This document shows positions 51,301 to 58,564 of a stretch of DNA of 64,000 bases, piece by piece. Position 1 is the first letter of the stretch; each line of letters opens with the position of its first letter. The notes below the pieces were generated by a model. It saw only the letters and a program-made list of their open reading frames with translations, did not search any database and was not told where the DNA came from. The translations under genes and the position numbers were made by a program. The stretch covers positions 15,938,615 to 16,002,614 of the forward strand of contig CM046868.1 in assembly GCA_025617745.1 (NCBI GenBank), written 5' to 3'. Source of the stretch: Heliocidaris erythrogramma. Taxonomy: Eukaryota; Echinodermata; Echinoidea; Camarodonta; Echinometridae.

Positions 51301-53682
51301 CTCTGAAGCTGAATGAAGTCGAGTTTATTTCGTATTGTTTTTTTTTTGGCATCGAACAAACGTGTTCCATTCAGCTCTCCAAAGACAAAGTAAGATTATT
51401 AATTATTTGAATTAATGAGCATCGCTTCGTGGGACACTAGTGATATTTTGGCTAGCCATACGGACTAGAAACTTAAGATTTTGGCTCGTCCGCTGTGATT
51501 TTTACTAGCCATTGGCTAGCGGGCTATCGTTAATTTCGAGCAGCGAGAGCCCATACATATGCCCGCGATGCCAGCGGACCGGTCACCGGTGCATGGTGCA
51601 TGCACTGCGTGCAACTGTGTGCAACTCTGTTTTCAACTCTGTTTTCACCGCCCATCATTTATCGATTAACCGGTATTCGATCGAATCAAAGCCGTCGAAT
51701 CCCGGTTTATGAAATATTCGATATGACTCAGGCTTAATTTTTATCGCTACTTACCTTGTTCTTGCATAGTTTGAGTGGGTGATGTAGTGAGATGTGTCAG
51801 AATCTGTGTATTTTAGGGGAGTTGAGTTCGTTATCTATCGATGAGTCATTGAATAATCGCGCCGCAGTGAATCGCCTATGCATGTGAGAGGCATAGATAT
51901 GGGCTTGTCATGCAGTGAGCTACGATTTTGGGGGAATTTCTTCCAATTTATTCGCGTGCGCGCATGATGATCGTTTGACTATCGATAGTACATTGCTGAA
52001 AATCTCATAAATAGTGAAAAATAAGGGCTAAATAGTCCATATCATGTGCTGAAAATCTCATAAATAGTGAAAAATAAGGGCTAAATAGTCCATATCATGT
52101 GCTGAAAAATACGTTGACATATTCTGCGCGCAGCGCGTACGTGGCTTTACAAGCTAAGTTTTGAGCCATCTGTGTGATAATTGGAATATTAATCAATATT
52201 TTAAGGCATGTTTTGTGACAGTGAGTGCTGGTTTTTTTTTTTTGTGGACCTCCCTATCATTGTGTACATTTCCTTGTCGCCGCGGGCGCTGACATCTCCC
52301 CAAAAGAGTTTTGTCTTTAAAAATTCGGTCCCTATGGCGTACACGGAAAAGTCCCGATTTTATGTGTGCGCGATCTTAAAGATCGATGTGCACTTGCGAT
52401 CCCGAGTTTTTTGTGGACAAAAATTTTATTGGCCGATTTTAGTCTAAGACATCGGCAGTATGTAAACAACACGCGATCGCGAAACAAATCGGCGGGGATT
52501 TCTCCGGTTTTGGACAAGATTTTGACTTTGGATTTTGCTGAAAATATCAAAAGTTCTTCCTAACGGCCATTTGAGGCACTCATAGGTACACGCTATTGCC
52601 GACTGTGTAGTAACGCAGCCAACACACATCCCATACCTAAACTGCATCACTGTGCATTTTTGGCTATATTTAATTGAAACTCATATATTGCAGTTTACTT
52701 AAATCCAAATACTAATGTTGAATAATAGATGATTAAAACTTACCAGGTTGTTTTGTGACCTTTGAAGAGGGTTTCCTGAAATTTTGGGTCCTTTTTGTCG
52801 ATAACTGCTATCGAGACTGTTCCGTCAGCATTGAGTTTGTATTTTTCACGATTATGATGAAGGGAGCCCTCAGCGCTCGTAGTAGTACCGGCGCGATCGG
52901 TTCGTCGGCGACCAGGAAATGTACACAATGACTCCGATAGCTCGTTTCGCGAGAATCAACAGTAAATTACGGATTTGATTTTTGAAAATATCTTTTCCAA
53001 CATTGGTGAGTTGAATTTATTGTATTTCTTGGATATTTTGGGGTCGGTTTTTGAAAATTAAATGCCGATTTTGAGTGAATATTGGTGACTTATGTGCAGT
53101 GGTGTTTTAAAAAGATGAGGTGTATGACTGCCTACATTATACACACGAAGTATAGGAATGTAGCTATGAGTGCCGTGAGTGAGGTGTATGACTGCCTACA
53201 TTGCCTAACTTGTTACAGAGTGAGGAATGTAGCTATGAGTGATTTGAGGTAGGAGTGAGATTTTTAAGGGCTGAATTTGAAAGCAAGTATTTAAAATATT
53301 TATCTTATTTCCCCCCCCCCCCATACCTTTAGTACATGCGACAGAAAATACCAACTATTTTACAGTAATGTACCCGTGAGTGAATATGACCATTGCTTGC
53401 TGATGTGACTAGGCCTAGGCCCTAGCTAGTTGCCCATGCAAAGAATGAATTTATAACATTATTTTCAACGTGTGGGACTACTTAAACAAAATTACAGTCC
53501 CACCTCGTACCTCTGACATTACATTTACAACTTTCCAACTTCTGATGGCATAAAACAACATTTTAAAACTGACAATGATCTTTTCAAATAATACTGAATC
53601 ATATTACCTGATCGCCGTCACGACAACTATTATCGAAATGTATCGAACTCCACACACTTCCGCTGATGTTTATTACTGCCAT
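26798..53682 (-). CDS. ABRAXAS1: ABRAXAS1, BRCA1-A complex scaffold, complete (9 exons)
   Basis: Abraxas 1 scaffolds the nuclear BRCA1-A complex (with RAP80, BRCC36, BRE, MERIT40), bringing BRCA1 to K63-ubiquitin at DNA breaks. Nine GT-AG exons with consistent phases join to 1,359 nt (452 residues; human 409). An MPN-like domain fills roughly residues 1-165 (EGFLIGEV, ISDSQ, NVIGFYRFRRNT); it is expected to be a catalytically dead partner of BRCC36. A coiled coil spans about 205-275. A Ser/Glu-rich linker leads to the C-terminus ATLSPTF. SPTF at the very end is the human phospho-motif bound by BRCA1 BRCT repeats and distinguishes ABRAXAS1 from ABRAXAS2. Intron 1 is 9.5 kb and intron 3 is 6.4 kb, both packed with repeats. 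Confidence 0.95.
27567..27720 (-). CDS. ABRAXAS1: ABRAXAS1 exon 8: coiled coil
   Basis: Residues 231-281: EVKKKVIDTEGRLGTLSQEV and ELRRRAQRQRLDKAEKQRV, a heptad-like helix used for dimerisation and complex assembly in the family. Acceptor CTGCAG, donor GTATGT. Confidence 0.92.
28372..28523. mobile_element. palindromic MITE CAGGGCCCCATTTCATAAAA (about 150 bp)
   Basis: The ends CAGGGCCCCATTTCATAAAA and CAGGGCCCTGTTTCATAAAA (complement) enclose CTTGTTATCA arms and the core TCTGATTGGCTGAGAGCAAA shared with the TTTCATCAAGCG family. Lies in ABRAXAS1 intron 7. Confidence 0.8.
28544..28628 (-). CDS. ABRAXAS1: ABRAXAS1 exon 7: IRNLNNDIHNKLQ
   Basis: Residues 202-230: TQLLGPNATFSGVQTIRNLN then DIHNKLQ, the start of the coiled coil. 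Phases match exons 6 and 8. A palindromic MITE lies about 20 bp beyond its donor (28372-28523). Confidence 0.88.
29340..29471 (-). CDS. ABRAXAS1: ABRAXAS1 exon 6: KVSVVNLGDTAESEYK
   Basis: Residues 158-201. Matches human [20 protein letters not shown]; ends HILKNY plus two bases at donor GTCAGT. Confidence 0.92.
29570..29960 (+). mobile_element. Kolobok-like 5' end with THAP-start fragment
   Basis: TTAA at 29566-29569 is followed by AGGGAAGGTAAACCC, an end of the same type as the other TTAA elements. About 260 bp in, MVYCQAFGCSNWSGKVRKG matches the start of a THAP zinc finger (CxxxxC spacing), after which the frame decays without the CxxH half. Kolobok transposases carry THAP domains. The right terminus was not found. 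Lies in ABRAXAS1 intron 5. Confidence 0.55.
30142..30283. mobile_element. palindromic MITE AGAGGGTTC (142 bp)
   Basis: Arms of about 45 bp: AGAGGGTTCTCATGGCAGCC with TTGGAGGACATAACAATAAA, mirrored at the other end as AGAGGGTTCCCAGAAGCAGC. Single copy in this window. Confidence 0.8.
30516..30718 (-). CDS. ABRAXAS1: ABRAXAS1 exon 5: VIGFYRFRRNT
   Basis: Residues 91-157. NVIGFYRFRRNTMLQPSLRE matches NVVGWYKFRRHS / VIGWYRFRRNT of human ABRAXAS1/2, followed by the predicted strand ETFILGIFSCNSTSN and ATHSFPYQLF. Confidence 0.96.
31427..31493 (-). CDS. ABRAXAS1: ABRAXAS1 exon 4: FYDNSGHVDQIKML
   Basis: Residues 68-90, ending LRSNYK before donor GTATAC. Aligns with human [20 protein letters not shown]. 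Confidence 0.9.
31931..32247. mobile_element. palindromic MITE, family GGCCCRTATTCTGA, copy 2
   Basis: Arms run TGGCCCGTATTCTGAGCTCC, GGTTTAACTTAAACCATGG and GGTTTAACTATGGG, mirrored near 32170-32247. The interior is AT-rich. Better preserved than the 7055-7243 copy. Confidence 0.85.
32455..33005 (+). repeat. minisatellite, about 130-150-bp unit, four copies
   Basis: Each unit has ATCAATGTAATTTGATAGA, then TTCTCCACATTGAAAATG, GTACACATTAACRATGT and a CATGCACAGTTACGATGT-like end. AT-rich. Lies in ABRAXAS1 intron 3. Confidence 0.8.
33064..33815 (+). mobile_element. non-LTR retrotransposon, APE endonuclease fragment
   Basis: Broken frames read SSWNVNSLFKR, FLCETHAQLNEPLSLHGYRY, WLRLDKRSFGLKR, LFLCFAYIPP, IMIMGDLNTHI and SSIVDFCIWS: the catalytic order of an AP-like endonuclease (N, E, GDLN). 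At least two frameshifts or stops. The reverse transcriptase that should follow is missing. Confidence 0.75.
34524..35120 (+). mobile_element. non-LTR retrotransposon, C-terminal fragment and AAT tail
   Basis: LNAITNKLNEQYIISWKKGL and IENYLLLYTKKH are followed, after a frameshift, by IEHGRYKKLPISDRICPL and VEDEYHFVIDC, a C-terminal cysteine/histidine region common in L2/CR1-group elements. Ends in an AAT run near 35031-35120. Probably the 3' end of the element whose endonuclease lies at 33064-33815, with the middle lost or replaced. Confidence 0.65.
36869..37060. repeat. source-like copy of the 40393-40588 filler
   Basis: From TTATTGCATAGATGGCATA to CTAAGCAGACGATGTC this segment is almost identical to 40393-40588, 3.5 kb away. 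Only small differences (such as GATATAGC against GATAAAGC). Confidence 0.9.
37025..37568. repeat. inverted repeat, about 38-bp arms
   Basis: ACGAAGGACCAGTCCTGTCT with AAGCAGACGATGTCC at one end is mirrored at 37531-37568 (GGACGTCGTCTGCTTAAGCA and GGATTGGTCCCTAGTGTG). About 470 bp lie between. Possibly a MITE, but no target duplication was found. Confidence 0.6.
37929..37965 (-). CDS. ABRAXAS1: ABRAXAS1 exon 3: 37-bp micro-exon
   Basis: Encodes NVTSHCSCKEPF with split codons at both ends that join to VDI before it and SFYDN after it. Matches the human IDIQKYIPCYQLFSFYN register. Acceptor TACAG, donor GTATGT. Confidence 0.9.
38972..39908 (+). repeat. 161-bp tandem array, six units
   Basis: Unit starts (CATGACTTTCGGTC) fall at 38972, 39133, 39294, 39455, 39587 and 39748: a 161-bp period except one unit shortened by 29 bp. 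Each carries TGCCATAAATATGCCGTTAC, CATGGCAACGCAGATTC and AATATGTCTTGCACATCTTC. A seventh unit starts at 40629 within the downstream duplication. The small minus-strand frames repeat with the unit and are not evidence of protein. Confidence 0.95.
39748..40392 (+). repeat. duplication copy 1: 161-bp unit, SINE and Penelope tail
   Basis: Nearly identical to 40629-41273 at an offset of 881 bp. It carries a 161-bp unit, a headless SINE and 300 bp of Penelope 3' sequence, ending at GCGCTGCCATTG. Confidence 0.95.
39914..40085 (+). mobile_element. SINE copy 2 (head truncated)
   Basis: Plus strand, from CCTGTAATCAAGCTACTGTG through ACCCAGGTTCGAGACTGAG to a CA-rich end. The first about 20 bp of the 7SL-like head are replaced by the tandem unit. 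Confidence 0.8.
40393..40628 (+). repeat. filler between duplicated segments
   Basis: The first about 195 bp match 36869-37060; then a short piece repeats GCAAATTTCAT three times before the next 161-bp unit. The borders share a few bases with both neighbours (ATTG; GTCTGCTTA). Confidence 0.85.
40629..41273 (+). repeat. duplication copy 2
   Basis: The copy joined to the main Penelope-like element, so probably the older arrangement. Content as copy 1, including SINE copy 3 at about 40795-40966. Confidence 0.95.
40795..40966 (+). mobile_element. SINE copy 3 (head truncated)
   Basis: Duplicate of SINE copy 2 as part of the larger duplication; not an independent insertion. Confidence 0.8.
40980..43640 (-). 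mobile_element. Penelope-like element 1, broken
   Basis: On the minus strand, in order: an RT fragment (NTLQFLADILSPLIGSNGHA, EVMVSFDVL) near 43400-43634; an inserted TTAA element; RT core with EQKEGAAIGSPVSAVVANL and the catalytic YVDDTFI near 42013-42402; then, after frameshifts near 42016 and 41750, a GIY-YIG endonuclease (GVVYKIPCATC, VYIGETGR, HWYPRRVKEAIKI) near 41420-41757. RT followed by GIY-YIG is the Penelope signature. The 3' part carries CCTGATGAAGGATAGTAG and CCGAAACGTTGTGCATC. 5'-truncated and inactive. Lies in ABRAXAS1 intron 2, same strand as the gene. Confidence 0.9.
42406..43307. mobile_element. Kolobok-like element inserted in Penelope RT (902 bp)
   Basis: TTAA lies at both borders (42402-42405 and 43308-43311). 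Ends are AGGAGAATTA on both sides. The arms extend inward as an imperfect inverted repeat (CATGGGGGCTGCCATTTT against AAAATGGCAGCCCCCATG). No transposase. Same family as 12196-12821. Its ends interrupt the RT between TY and MYNGSFYEQ. Confidence 0.85.
43977..44067 (-). CDS. ABRAXAS1: ABRAXAS1 exon 2: EGFLIGEV
   Basis: Residues 26-55: EGFLIGEVTYRETTNISDSQ, matching human [20 protein letters not shown]. Acceptor TGTAG, donor GTAAGT. Confidence 0.95.
44640..45275 (+). repeat. mosaic family block A, copy 1
   Basis: Runs from GTAGCTACATGACTCAACTT through CGAAACGAGCTATCGGAGTC, GGTCCCTATCGCGTAC and AATTTGAGGTAGGAGTGAG to ATAGTAATGTACC. Other copies: 49076-49738, 50300-50544, 52256-52574, 53242-53380 and, reversed, 52908-53175. 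Reading frames are not conserved among copies, so block A is probably non-coding. Confidence 0.85.
45305..45415. repeat. hairpin with telomere-like loop
   Basis: Arms of about 39 nt (TTTTAGCGGTTTAAACTTAT, TTTAGGTTGCTAAC) are mirrored by GTTAGCAACCTAAAATAATT and TGACCGCTAAAACC. The loop contains CCCTAACCCTAACCCTAG, about three telomere-type repeats. Confidence 0.85.
45812..46170 (-). repeat. mosaic family block B, reversed copy
   Basis: Reverse complement of much of 49835-50300: shared GGTATTGGGGATAC, TTTGTGGGCAAACTGATACTT and AGGGCTGTAAATGTAAGTTTT. On the minus strand it encodes VNAAVTRTKKRAVN before a GTAAGT donor, paralleling VTTTKKKAVN in the other copy. Confidence 0.75.
46610..47133 (+). 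mobile_element. CR1-like non-LTR 3' end
   Basis: The frame reads RQHAPAIPNNLPLEIKSLNS, the last conserved stretch of CR1/L2-type polyproteins, then a stop, a T-rich UTR and a terminal TTGAATTGAATTGAATTG run typical of CR1 tails. 5'-truncated. Confidence 0.6.
47140..48330. other. low-complexity stretch
   Basis: A CA run (about 47308-47329), several G and C runs of 10-17, and ACGCCACTGC/CTCTGACAAGCGAAA words that also occur near 35740 and 46410. No coding or terminal repeats recognised. Confidence 0.5.
48338..49832. repeat. mosaic element with inverted ends
   Basis: The left end (ACTCATTAACAACCACCAAA, CAACAGGTAAACAACGAGGT, GGAGATCA) is mirrored at 49773-49832. Between them are block C (48395-48720), a TA-loop palindrome CTCCGCTGTATATATATATA near 48890, and block A copy 2. 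Looks like a roughly 1.5-kb unit with about 60-bp inverted ends nested among related pieces. Confidence 0.6.
49076..49738 (+). repeat. mosaic family block A, copy 2
   Basis: The fullest copy; about 90 percent like copy 1 by eye, from TAGCTACATTCCTATACTTC to AATACCAACTATTT. Confidence 0.85.
49835..50300 (+). repeat. mosaic family block B with exon-like end
   Basis: ATG at about 50084 opens MDVSVTTTKKKAVN, then GTAAGT. The upstream sequence carries CGGCCACCCGTCGTAATATC. The same arrangement is reversed at 45812-46170, with coding similarity but without this ATG. Function unknown. Confidence 0.5.
50300..50544 (+). repeat. mosaic family block A, copy 3 (left part)
   Basis: Begins TAGCTACATTCCTATACTTC and breaks off at CTATCGGAGTCATTGT. 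Confidence 0.8.
51992..52105 (+). repeat. 53-bp direct duplication
   Basis: GCTGAAAATCTCATAAATAG through AGTCCATATCATGT occurs twice in direct succession, then a partial third start. Confidence 0.9.
52256..52574 (+). repeat. mosaic family block A, copy 4 (right part)
   Basis: Begins ATCATTGTGTACATTTCC and ends at GGCCATTTGAGG, where block C starts reversed. Confidence 0.8.
52575..52932 (-). repeat. mosaic family block C with exon-like frame
   Basis: Reverse copy of 48395-48720. On the minus strand an open frame ends SAEGSLHHNREKYKLNADG, VSIAVIDKKDPKF, then FKGHKTT at a good donor (CTG|GTAAGT). The 48.4-kb copy keeps the donor and GSLHH/GHKT words but has frameshifts. I do not recognise the protein. 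Confidence 0.5.
52908..53175 (-). repeat. mosaic family block A, reversed left part
   Basis: Complement of the left half of block A (GTACACAATGACTCCGATAG, CATTCCTATACTTCG complement). With copies 4 and 5 it accounts for one whole block A broken by an inversion. Confidence 0.8.
53242..53380 (+). repeat. mosaic family block A, copy 5 (right end)
   Basis: ATTTGAGGTAGGAGTGAGAT to ACAGTAATGTACCC only. Confidence 0.8.
53608..53682 (-). CDS. ABRAXAS1: ABRAXAS1 exon 1: start codon and MPN first strand
   Basis: ATG opens MAVINISGSVWSSIHFDNS; 25 codons end in phase 0 at donor GTAATA, fitting exon 2, which starts with E-GFL. It aligns with human SGFVLGALAFQHLNTDSD and ABRAXAS2 SGYTFSAVCFHSANSNAD. AAG precedes the ATG. 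Confidence 0.88.
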
Positions 53683-53699
53683 CTTGACTCGCTTTGGTA

Positions 53700-53707
53700 T
53701 ATTTATA
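53700..53707 (-). promoter_or_regulatory. TATA-like word upstream of ABRAXAS1 ATG
   Basis: TATAAATA lies 18-25 nt upstream of the start codon. Used as a TATA box it would place transcription start within a few bases of the ATG, an unusually short leader, so a chance AT-rich match or an upstream non-coding exon is as likely. Confidence 0.2.
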
Positions 53708-54129
53708 GACCATCGACTCGACCTTTGACCTTTATAATCTTTTTTTTTTCTTCTTCTGTTTTTATTATTTCTCAAAAGTAAGAGCAACATATTTGCGTGC
53801 TCAATGAATTTCTAACAAATATATATTTGGTTAATGTCAAATTTATACAAAACAGGGATGCTATGCAGGGTACTCTGCTGATAAGCAAAATACGTCCATT
53901 CCTGATTATCAAAATGGTGTTTATACACCAAAGATATGCCAATTAATATTTGAATTGTATATTAAACCCATGTTAAAACTAAATTTAAAAAAAAACCGCA
54001 TCATTTTTTACCCCAAAATATCAACAACTTCTCAAAAACGTGTTGGTTTGTATTGAGTTGCCATGTCAACATTCATTGAGTACATATAGGTCGCTTATAT
54101 AGGTTTATCAAAATGTGCGAAATATGATT

Positions 54130-55355
54130 CTCAATAATGACTATAAGTTTCAATAAAACGGGTTTTTCTTCAGTTCTAAACACAAACTTCACAAGTCTCT
54201 CTACACACACAAAGACACAGCTTCTCCCGACAGCAAACCAGGAGTGTACCGCATACCATGTTCCTGTGGTCAGGTCTACATCGGAGAGACTGGGAGGGAC
54301 ATCAAATCTCGCATCAAGGAACACCGTGCCCATGGGAGACTTGGTCACTACGACCGATCTGCCATTATCAATCATTCTGTCACTCGTGATCACCAGATTA
54401 ACTGGGAAGACACCAAACTTGTAGCCCCCGCTTCCAACTGGTATACCAGGAGGGTCCGTGAAGCCATCGAGATTCACAAACATGACACAGTTACACAGGA
54501 CAAGGGTTTACAGATCAGCGACATTTGGTTTTCACTCTTCCAATAATAACTAGTGTTATAATTTTTATGTATTTTAACCACAATTGCTTCCCTCAACAGG
54601 ATTTCATGTTTCTCTCCTCAACTTGTTCATTACCTTTGTTTTGTTGTTTCATTCATAACATTCATTATATTCATCATTAGGATACTCATTCTGATGTCAT
54701 TATTTCACCCTTTTTTCCATATGTATGTTTTAAATTTAATATCTTTCCTCAACAGGATGACTTGTTTCTCTCCACAGATTATCTCCAACAGGATTTCATG
54801 TTTCTCTCCTCAATTTGTTCATTATCATTGTTTTTTCTCCCCACAGCCTTTCACAACATTTATTATTAGTATACTTAGTATACTTATTAGTATTCTGTTG
54901 TCAATATTTCACCTTTTCCATATGTATGTTTTAACCTTAATTTCTTTCCTCAACAGGATGCCATGTTTCTCTCCACAGATTACCTATGGTCCCAATCCCC
55001 CTTTTGTTTCCAGCTTATCCAGACGGTTACTAGTAATTGATTTCTTAGTCCTATTGTTCACTTGTTTTCATTGTTTCTTTTCAACGCAGGATTCGTTTGA
55101 TGTCACTTATCCTTTCAATGCAGGTACCTTGATGTTATTTATCCTTTCAATGTAGGTACTTTGATATTAATGTTACTATTTCTTTCTATGTTATTTGTTT
55201 GCATCCATTTTTATTAAGTGAATTGCTGCTTCATATATAAATTCTGCTGATTTATTCGCTCTTCTCATTCTCCTGACGACGGCCAGAGCATTCTGACCGG
55301 AACGTGGAGTTATTCCAACTCACATGGTTGTACCGCAAACCTTTTTCTGAATAAA
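54130..55355 (+). mobile_element. Penelope-like element 2, 3' part
   Basis: The open frame from about 54160 to the stop at 54544-54546 encodes SKPGVYRIPCSCGQVYIGET, GRDIKSRIKEHR and NWYTRRVREAIEIHKHD: a GIY-YIG endonuclease of the Penelope type. Reverse transcriptase absent. The long 3' UTR repeats CCTCAACAGGATTTCATGTTTC-like units several times and ends with CTGACGACGGCCAGAGCATT and CCGGAACGTGGAG near 55274-55305. A different family from element 1. Confidence 0.85.
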
Positions 55356-56122
55356 AAAATTGGTTTACATGCCGTTTTTCCGAAGGTTCATAATTTTGAA
55401 GGTTCATTTTTCCGAAGATTCAGACTTCAGGTTTAGATTTTATTTCATTACATTTTCATTCTTCAAACTTGAAAGTACATGTACATATATAACAATATGT
55501 ATTGTGCAAAATAACAATATACAAAATAATTGACAACACAACTTAGTGCAGAAACGTTTTCGATCATATACAAGCAAAATAAAGTGCATTCAAGTTTGAG
55601 TTGTAAGAAAAAAAAGTAACAGTAATGAAGACTACTTGGTGACAGGAAACTTTTTGTGTAAAAGAGAACTGTTTGTATTATGAACAATGATGATACACTT
55701 GAATTATAAGTTATTATTATATTTATATCACGATAATTACACTATACTATATCATGGTGTATTATTATGCACTATACTGTATCTATCTATCTATCTATAT
55801 ATATATTACGCTAAGACCGGGGCCTTTTTTTTTTGTTCGAATCTATATAGGCGTCTCCCCTGGCCCTTTCGATCCCCGCCTTTTGGTACCCACGGGCGGG
55901 GAAATGTTCTTAGAGTGGTGGAGCGGCACTTCTTAAGGGCTGACGTGCCGTCCATATTTTATAAATTCATTTATAAACCGTTTGAATTTTCGGAGGGAGT
56001 AATAATTCTGCCAAATAACCCATGAAGCGGGTTTGTAGCCTCATGCCCAACCCATAGCCTTTACCTGTGAAGGGGAGAAACCTCAATTGGTGCAAATTAG
56101 AACAGCGTGACGTGTATACTCT

Positions 56123-56298
56123 AATGGGGTGTTGCAAGAAAGTTGCAATCAATTGCAAATTGTAAAGCAAATTAGAACAACCATTCTGATTGGTTCAGGG
56201 TCTGCCCATTCAAGAAGATGCGCTTCCAACAATTATTTTGATTGGTCAGTACCGATTGCAACTTGCAATCAATCGCAACTTTCTTGCAACACCCCATA
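56123..56298. mobile_element. palindromic MITE, TATGGGGTGTTGCAAGAAAG, copy 2
   Basis: Opposite orientation to 22591-22770, with the same internal CATTCAAGAAGATGCGCTTC. Its right end touches the target duplication of the next element. Confidence 0.85.
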
Positions 56299-56302
56299 AG
56301 GC

Positions 56303-57622
56303 GGCTTGTCTCGAATGGGTGGGTTGCGGGAGCGGGATGGGAGCGGGAACGGGCACACCCTTTCGAGACAAGCCCCCCCCCGGTTATCTCGAATGGACGC
56401 GTTCCCAGCGAGAAGTTCAATGAACGCGCCACTTCGAGACAACTGGGGGGGGGGGGGGGGGGGGCTTTCCTCGAATGGGTGTGTTGAGTAGACTTTTGTA
56501 ACAGACGTTTTAGAAATTTTTGAAAAATGTACTCTTGCTGGTTTTTTTCGTTTTTCTTTTGTCTAAGATGTAGAAAATATAATAAAACAGTATCTAAAAA
56601 AAGCTTTTGACGAGGAAATCATTATTTGTGCAAAATAAATAGGAGAATTGAATAATTATGCATTAAAACACACGGGGACGAAAGGGCAAGTGGCGTAGGA
56701 TTTTTTATTTATTTATTTTTATTTTTTTGGCGTTACCTGTTAAATATTGTGAAATTGTGACATGTGCTGACATATATAAGCCAAGGTGTGTTCATCCTCT
56801 TTCCAAAGTTAGAAACACCTTTTAATGCCACTTATCTATCATTCTATCAATACCCACTATCAAAAGGTCGTTTGTACCCGGCCCCCAACTCCCCATACAA
56901 GGGGTAGGCCTATGCTCGTACCTCCTTTTCAAAAGTGACCCCCTATCCCGGAGAAGTTAGAATTTGTTTTACCCCCCTATCCCGGGGAATTTTCTGAGAT
57001 ATTGGACCCCCTATCCAGGCAATTTAGGAAATTACCCCCCCCCCCCTCCTATCCCCGTGAGGAAACCACCAGAGTCTGCGAAAATTGACCCCTATTTACA
57101 TTTTCCCGGGAATATTTTTTCATCTTCCTCACTCATCTTCCTATTTTCTTACTCACCCACCAATAAGGGGTGGGGCATGGCCATCTTGTGCCCCCCCCCC
57201 GTAAAAAAAATACGCCGCAGTGAATTAACATTCTATTCTGGACTGTCTGCCCGACCAGACCTTTGAATTTTAAATGAACATTCCATTATGAATTCACGCA
57301 ACCTCATAGTTACATTCATTTGACAACCCCCGGTTATATTTTCTACATCTTAGACAAAAGAAAAACGAAAAAACCAGCAAGAGTACATTTTTCAAAAAAC
57401 TTCTAAAACGTCTGTTGCAAAAGTCTACTCAACACACCCATTCGAGGAAAGCCCCCCCCCCCCCCGGTTGTCTCGAAGTGGCGCGTTCATTGAGCTTCTC
57501 GCTGGGAACGCGTCCATTCGAGATAACCGGGGGGGGGGGGGCTTGTCTCGAAAGGGTGTGCCCGTTCCCGCTCCCATCCCGCTCCCATCCCGCTCCCGCA
57601 ACCCACCCATTCGAGACAAGCC
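56303..57622. mobile_element. MULE-like element, about 285-bp inverted ends, 9-bp target duplication
   Basis: CCATAAGGC flanks both ends (56294-56302 and 57623-57631). The ends GGCTTGTCTCGAATGGGTGG extend inward as near-complete inverted repeats of 281 and 289 bp, including GTCTCGAAGTGGCGCGTTCA and TCTAAGATGTAGAAAATATA. Nine-bp duplications with long inverted ends are the Mutator-like signature. The 750-bp interior shows no transposase. Confidence 0.8.
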
Positions 57623-57631
57623 CCATAAGGC

Positions 57632-58560
57632 TATATCCGCATGATTGTATGGCTTCAACGTACATACGGCGCAACACACGTGTTATTTGTTCGCACCATC
57701 CACCAGGGAATCGATCTGACTACGTACGATGCGATTTTGGGAAAAGTTGTTATAACATTAGTATGAATCTTCAAACATGTAAAATCTTCGTGATCAAAGT
57801 TCTGAATAGTAGCATGAATACTAAAATCGAAATTCCGGACTACTGCGAGCCCCCGTGTAGGAATAAAAGCGAATTCAATTCCAAATCGTAGTGACGCGTC
57901 ATACCAATCTTGCGATCGACTAAGATTTGAAGCCGATTTGACCTTTACTCTGACCAGAAGAATTGCAGTTAACCAAAATTTCGATATAAGTATTCGTATC
58001 ATTATTCCAAACTTCAAATGAGATAATTTCAAACTTTTTAAAACTTTCTCACATTTAATGCAAAACTGCAATTTGTTCGAAAATCGGATCGCAGTCGGAT
58101 CGTATACACCGGGCTTTACACTTCCCTGCGCTGCAGGTATAGAGTTACATCAATTATTGTAGCTTCATGGTTATATACAGACAGTTTAGTGTGTATGTAA
58201 CTCTATGGTTTCACGGCGGTCGCGGGGGGGGGGGGGGGGGGGGGGGGGAGATGTCTCATTGATGCCATGCCGATACATCATCCACGTGCAAACGGATATA
58301 AAGTGAAATAAAGTTTCAGCAATAGGCGCATAACCAAGGTTACGCGTTTAGGGTATCAAAAAAGCAAAAATCAAGAAAAAGGGTATCAAATTCAGAGACT
58401 GATGAGAAGAAGATCCGCGGAAGGAGGGGGGGGGGGGTATAGTTCGGTAATGTGCTCCAAATTAGGTTACATTTCTTTTTTGGCTAAAAAGAAGTCTATG
58501 GTGATGATGTAGGCCTATATAAATAGCTAGGATGTAAAATACCAAAGCGCCGCTTTTCAG
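57632..58560. other. unannotated stretch with G-runs
   Basis: No recognised protein or element. Contains G-runs near 58226-58247 and 58428-58438. Short frames show no domain. Confidence 0.4.
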
Positions 58561-58564
58561 ACAG

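Noticed and set aside
54694-55155. 153-codon plus-strand frame rich in Phe and Leu
   Set aside because: It lies in the repetitive 3' UTR of Penelope-like element 2 and follows its T-rich repeat units.
57655-58071. 138-codon minus-strand frame
   Set aside because: No recognisable domain and no splice context; kept out as probable chance.
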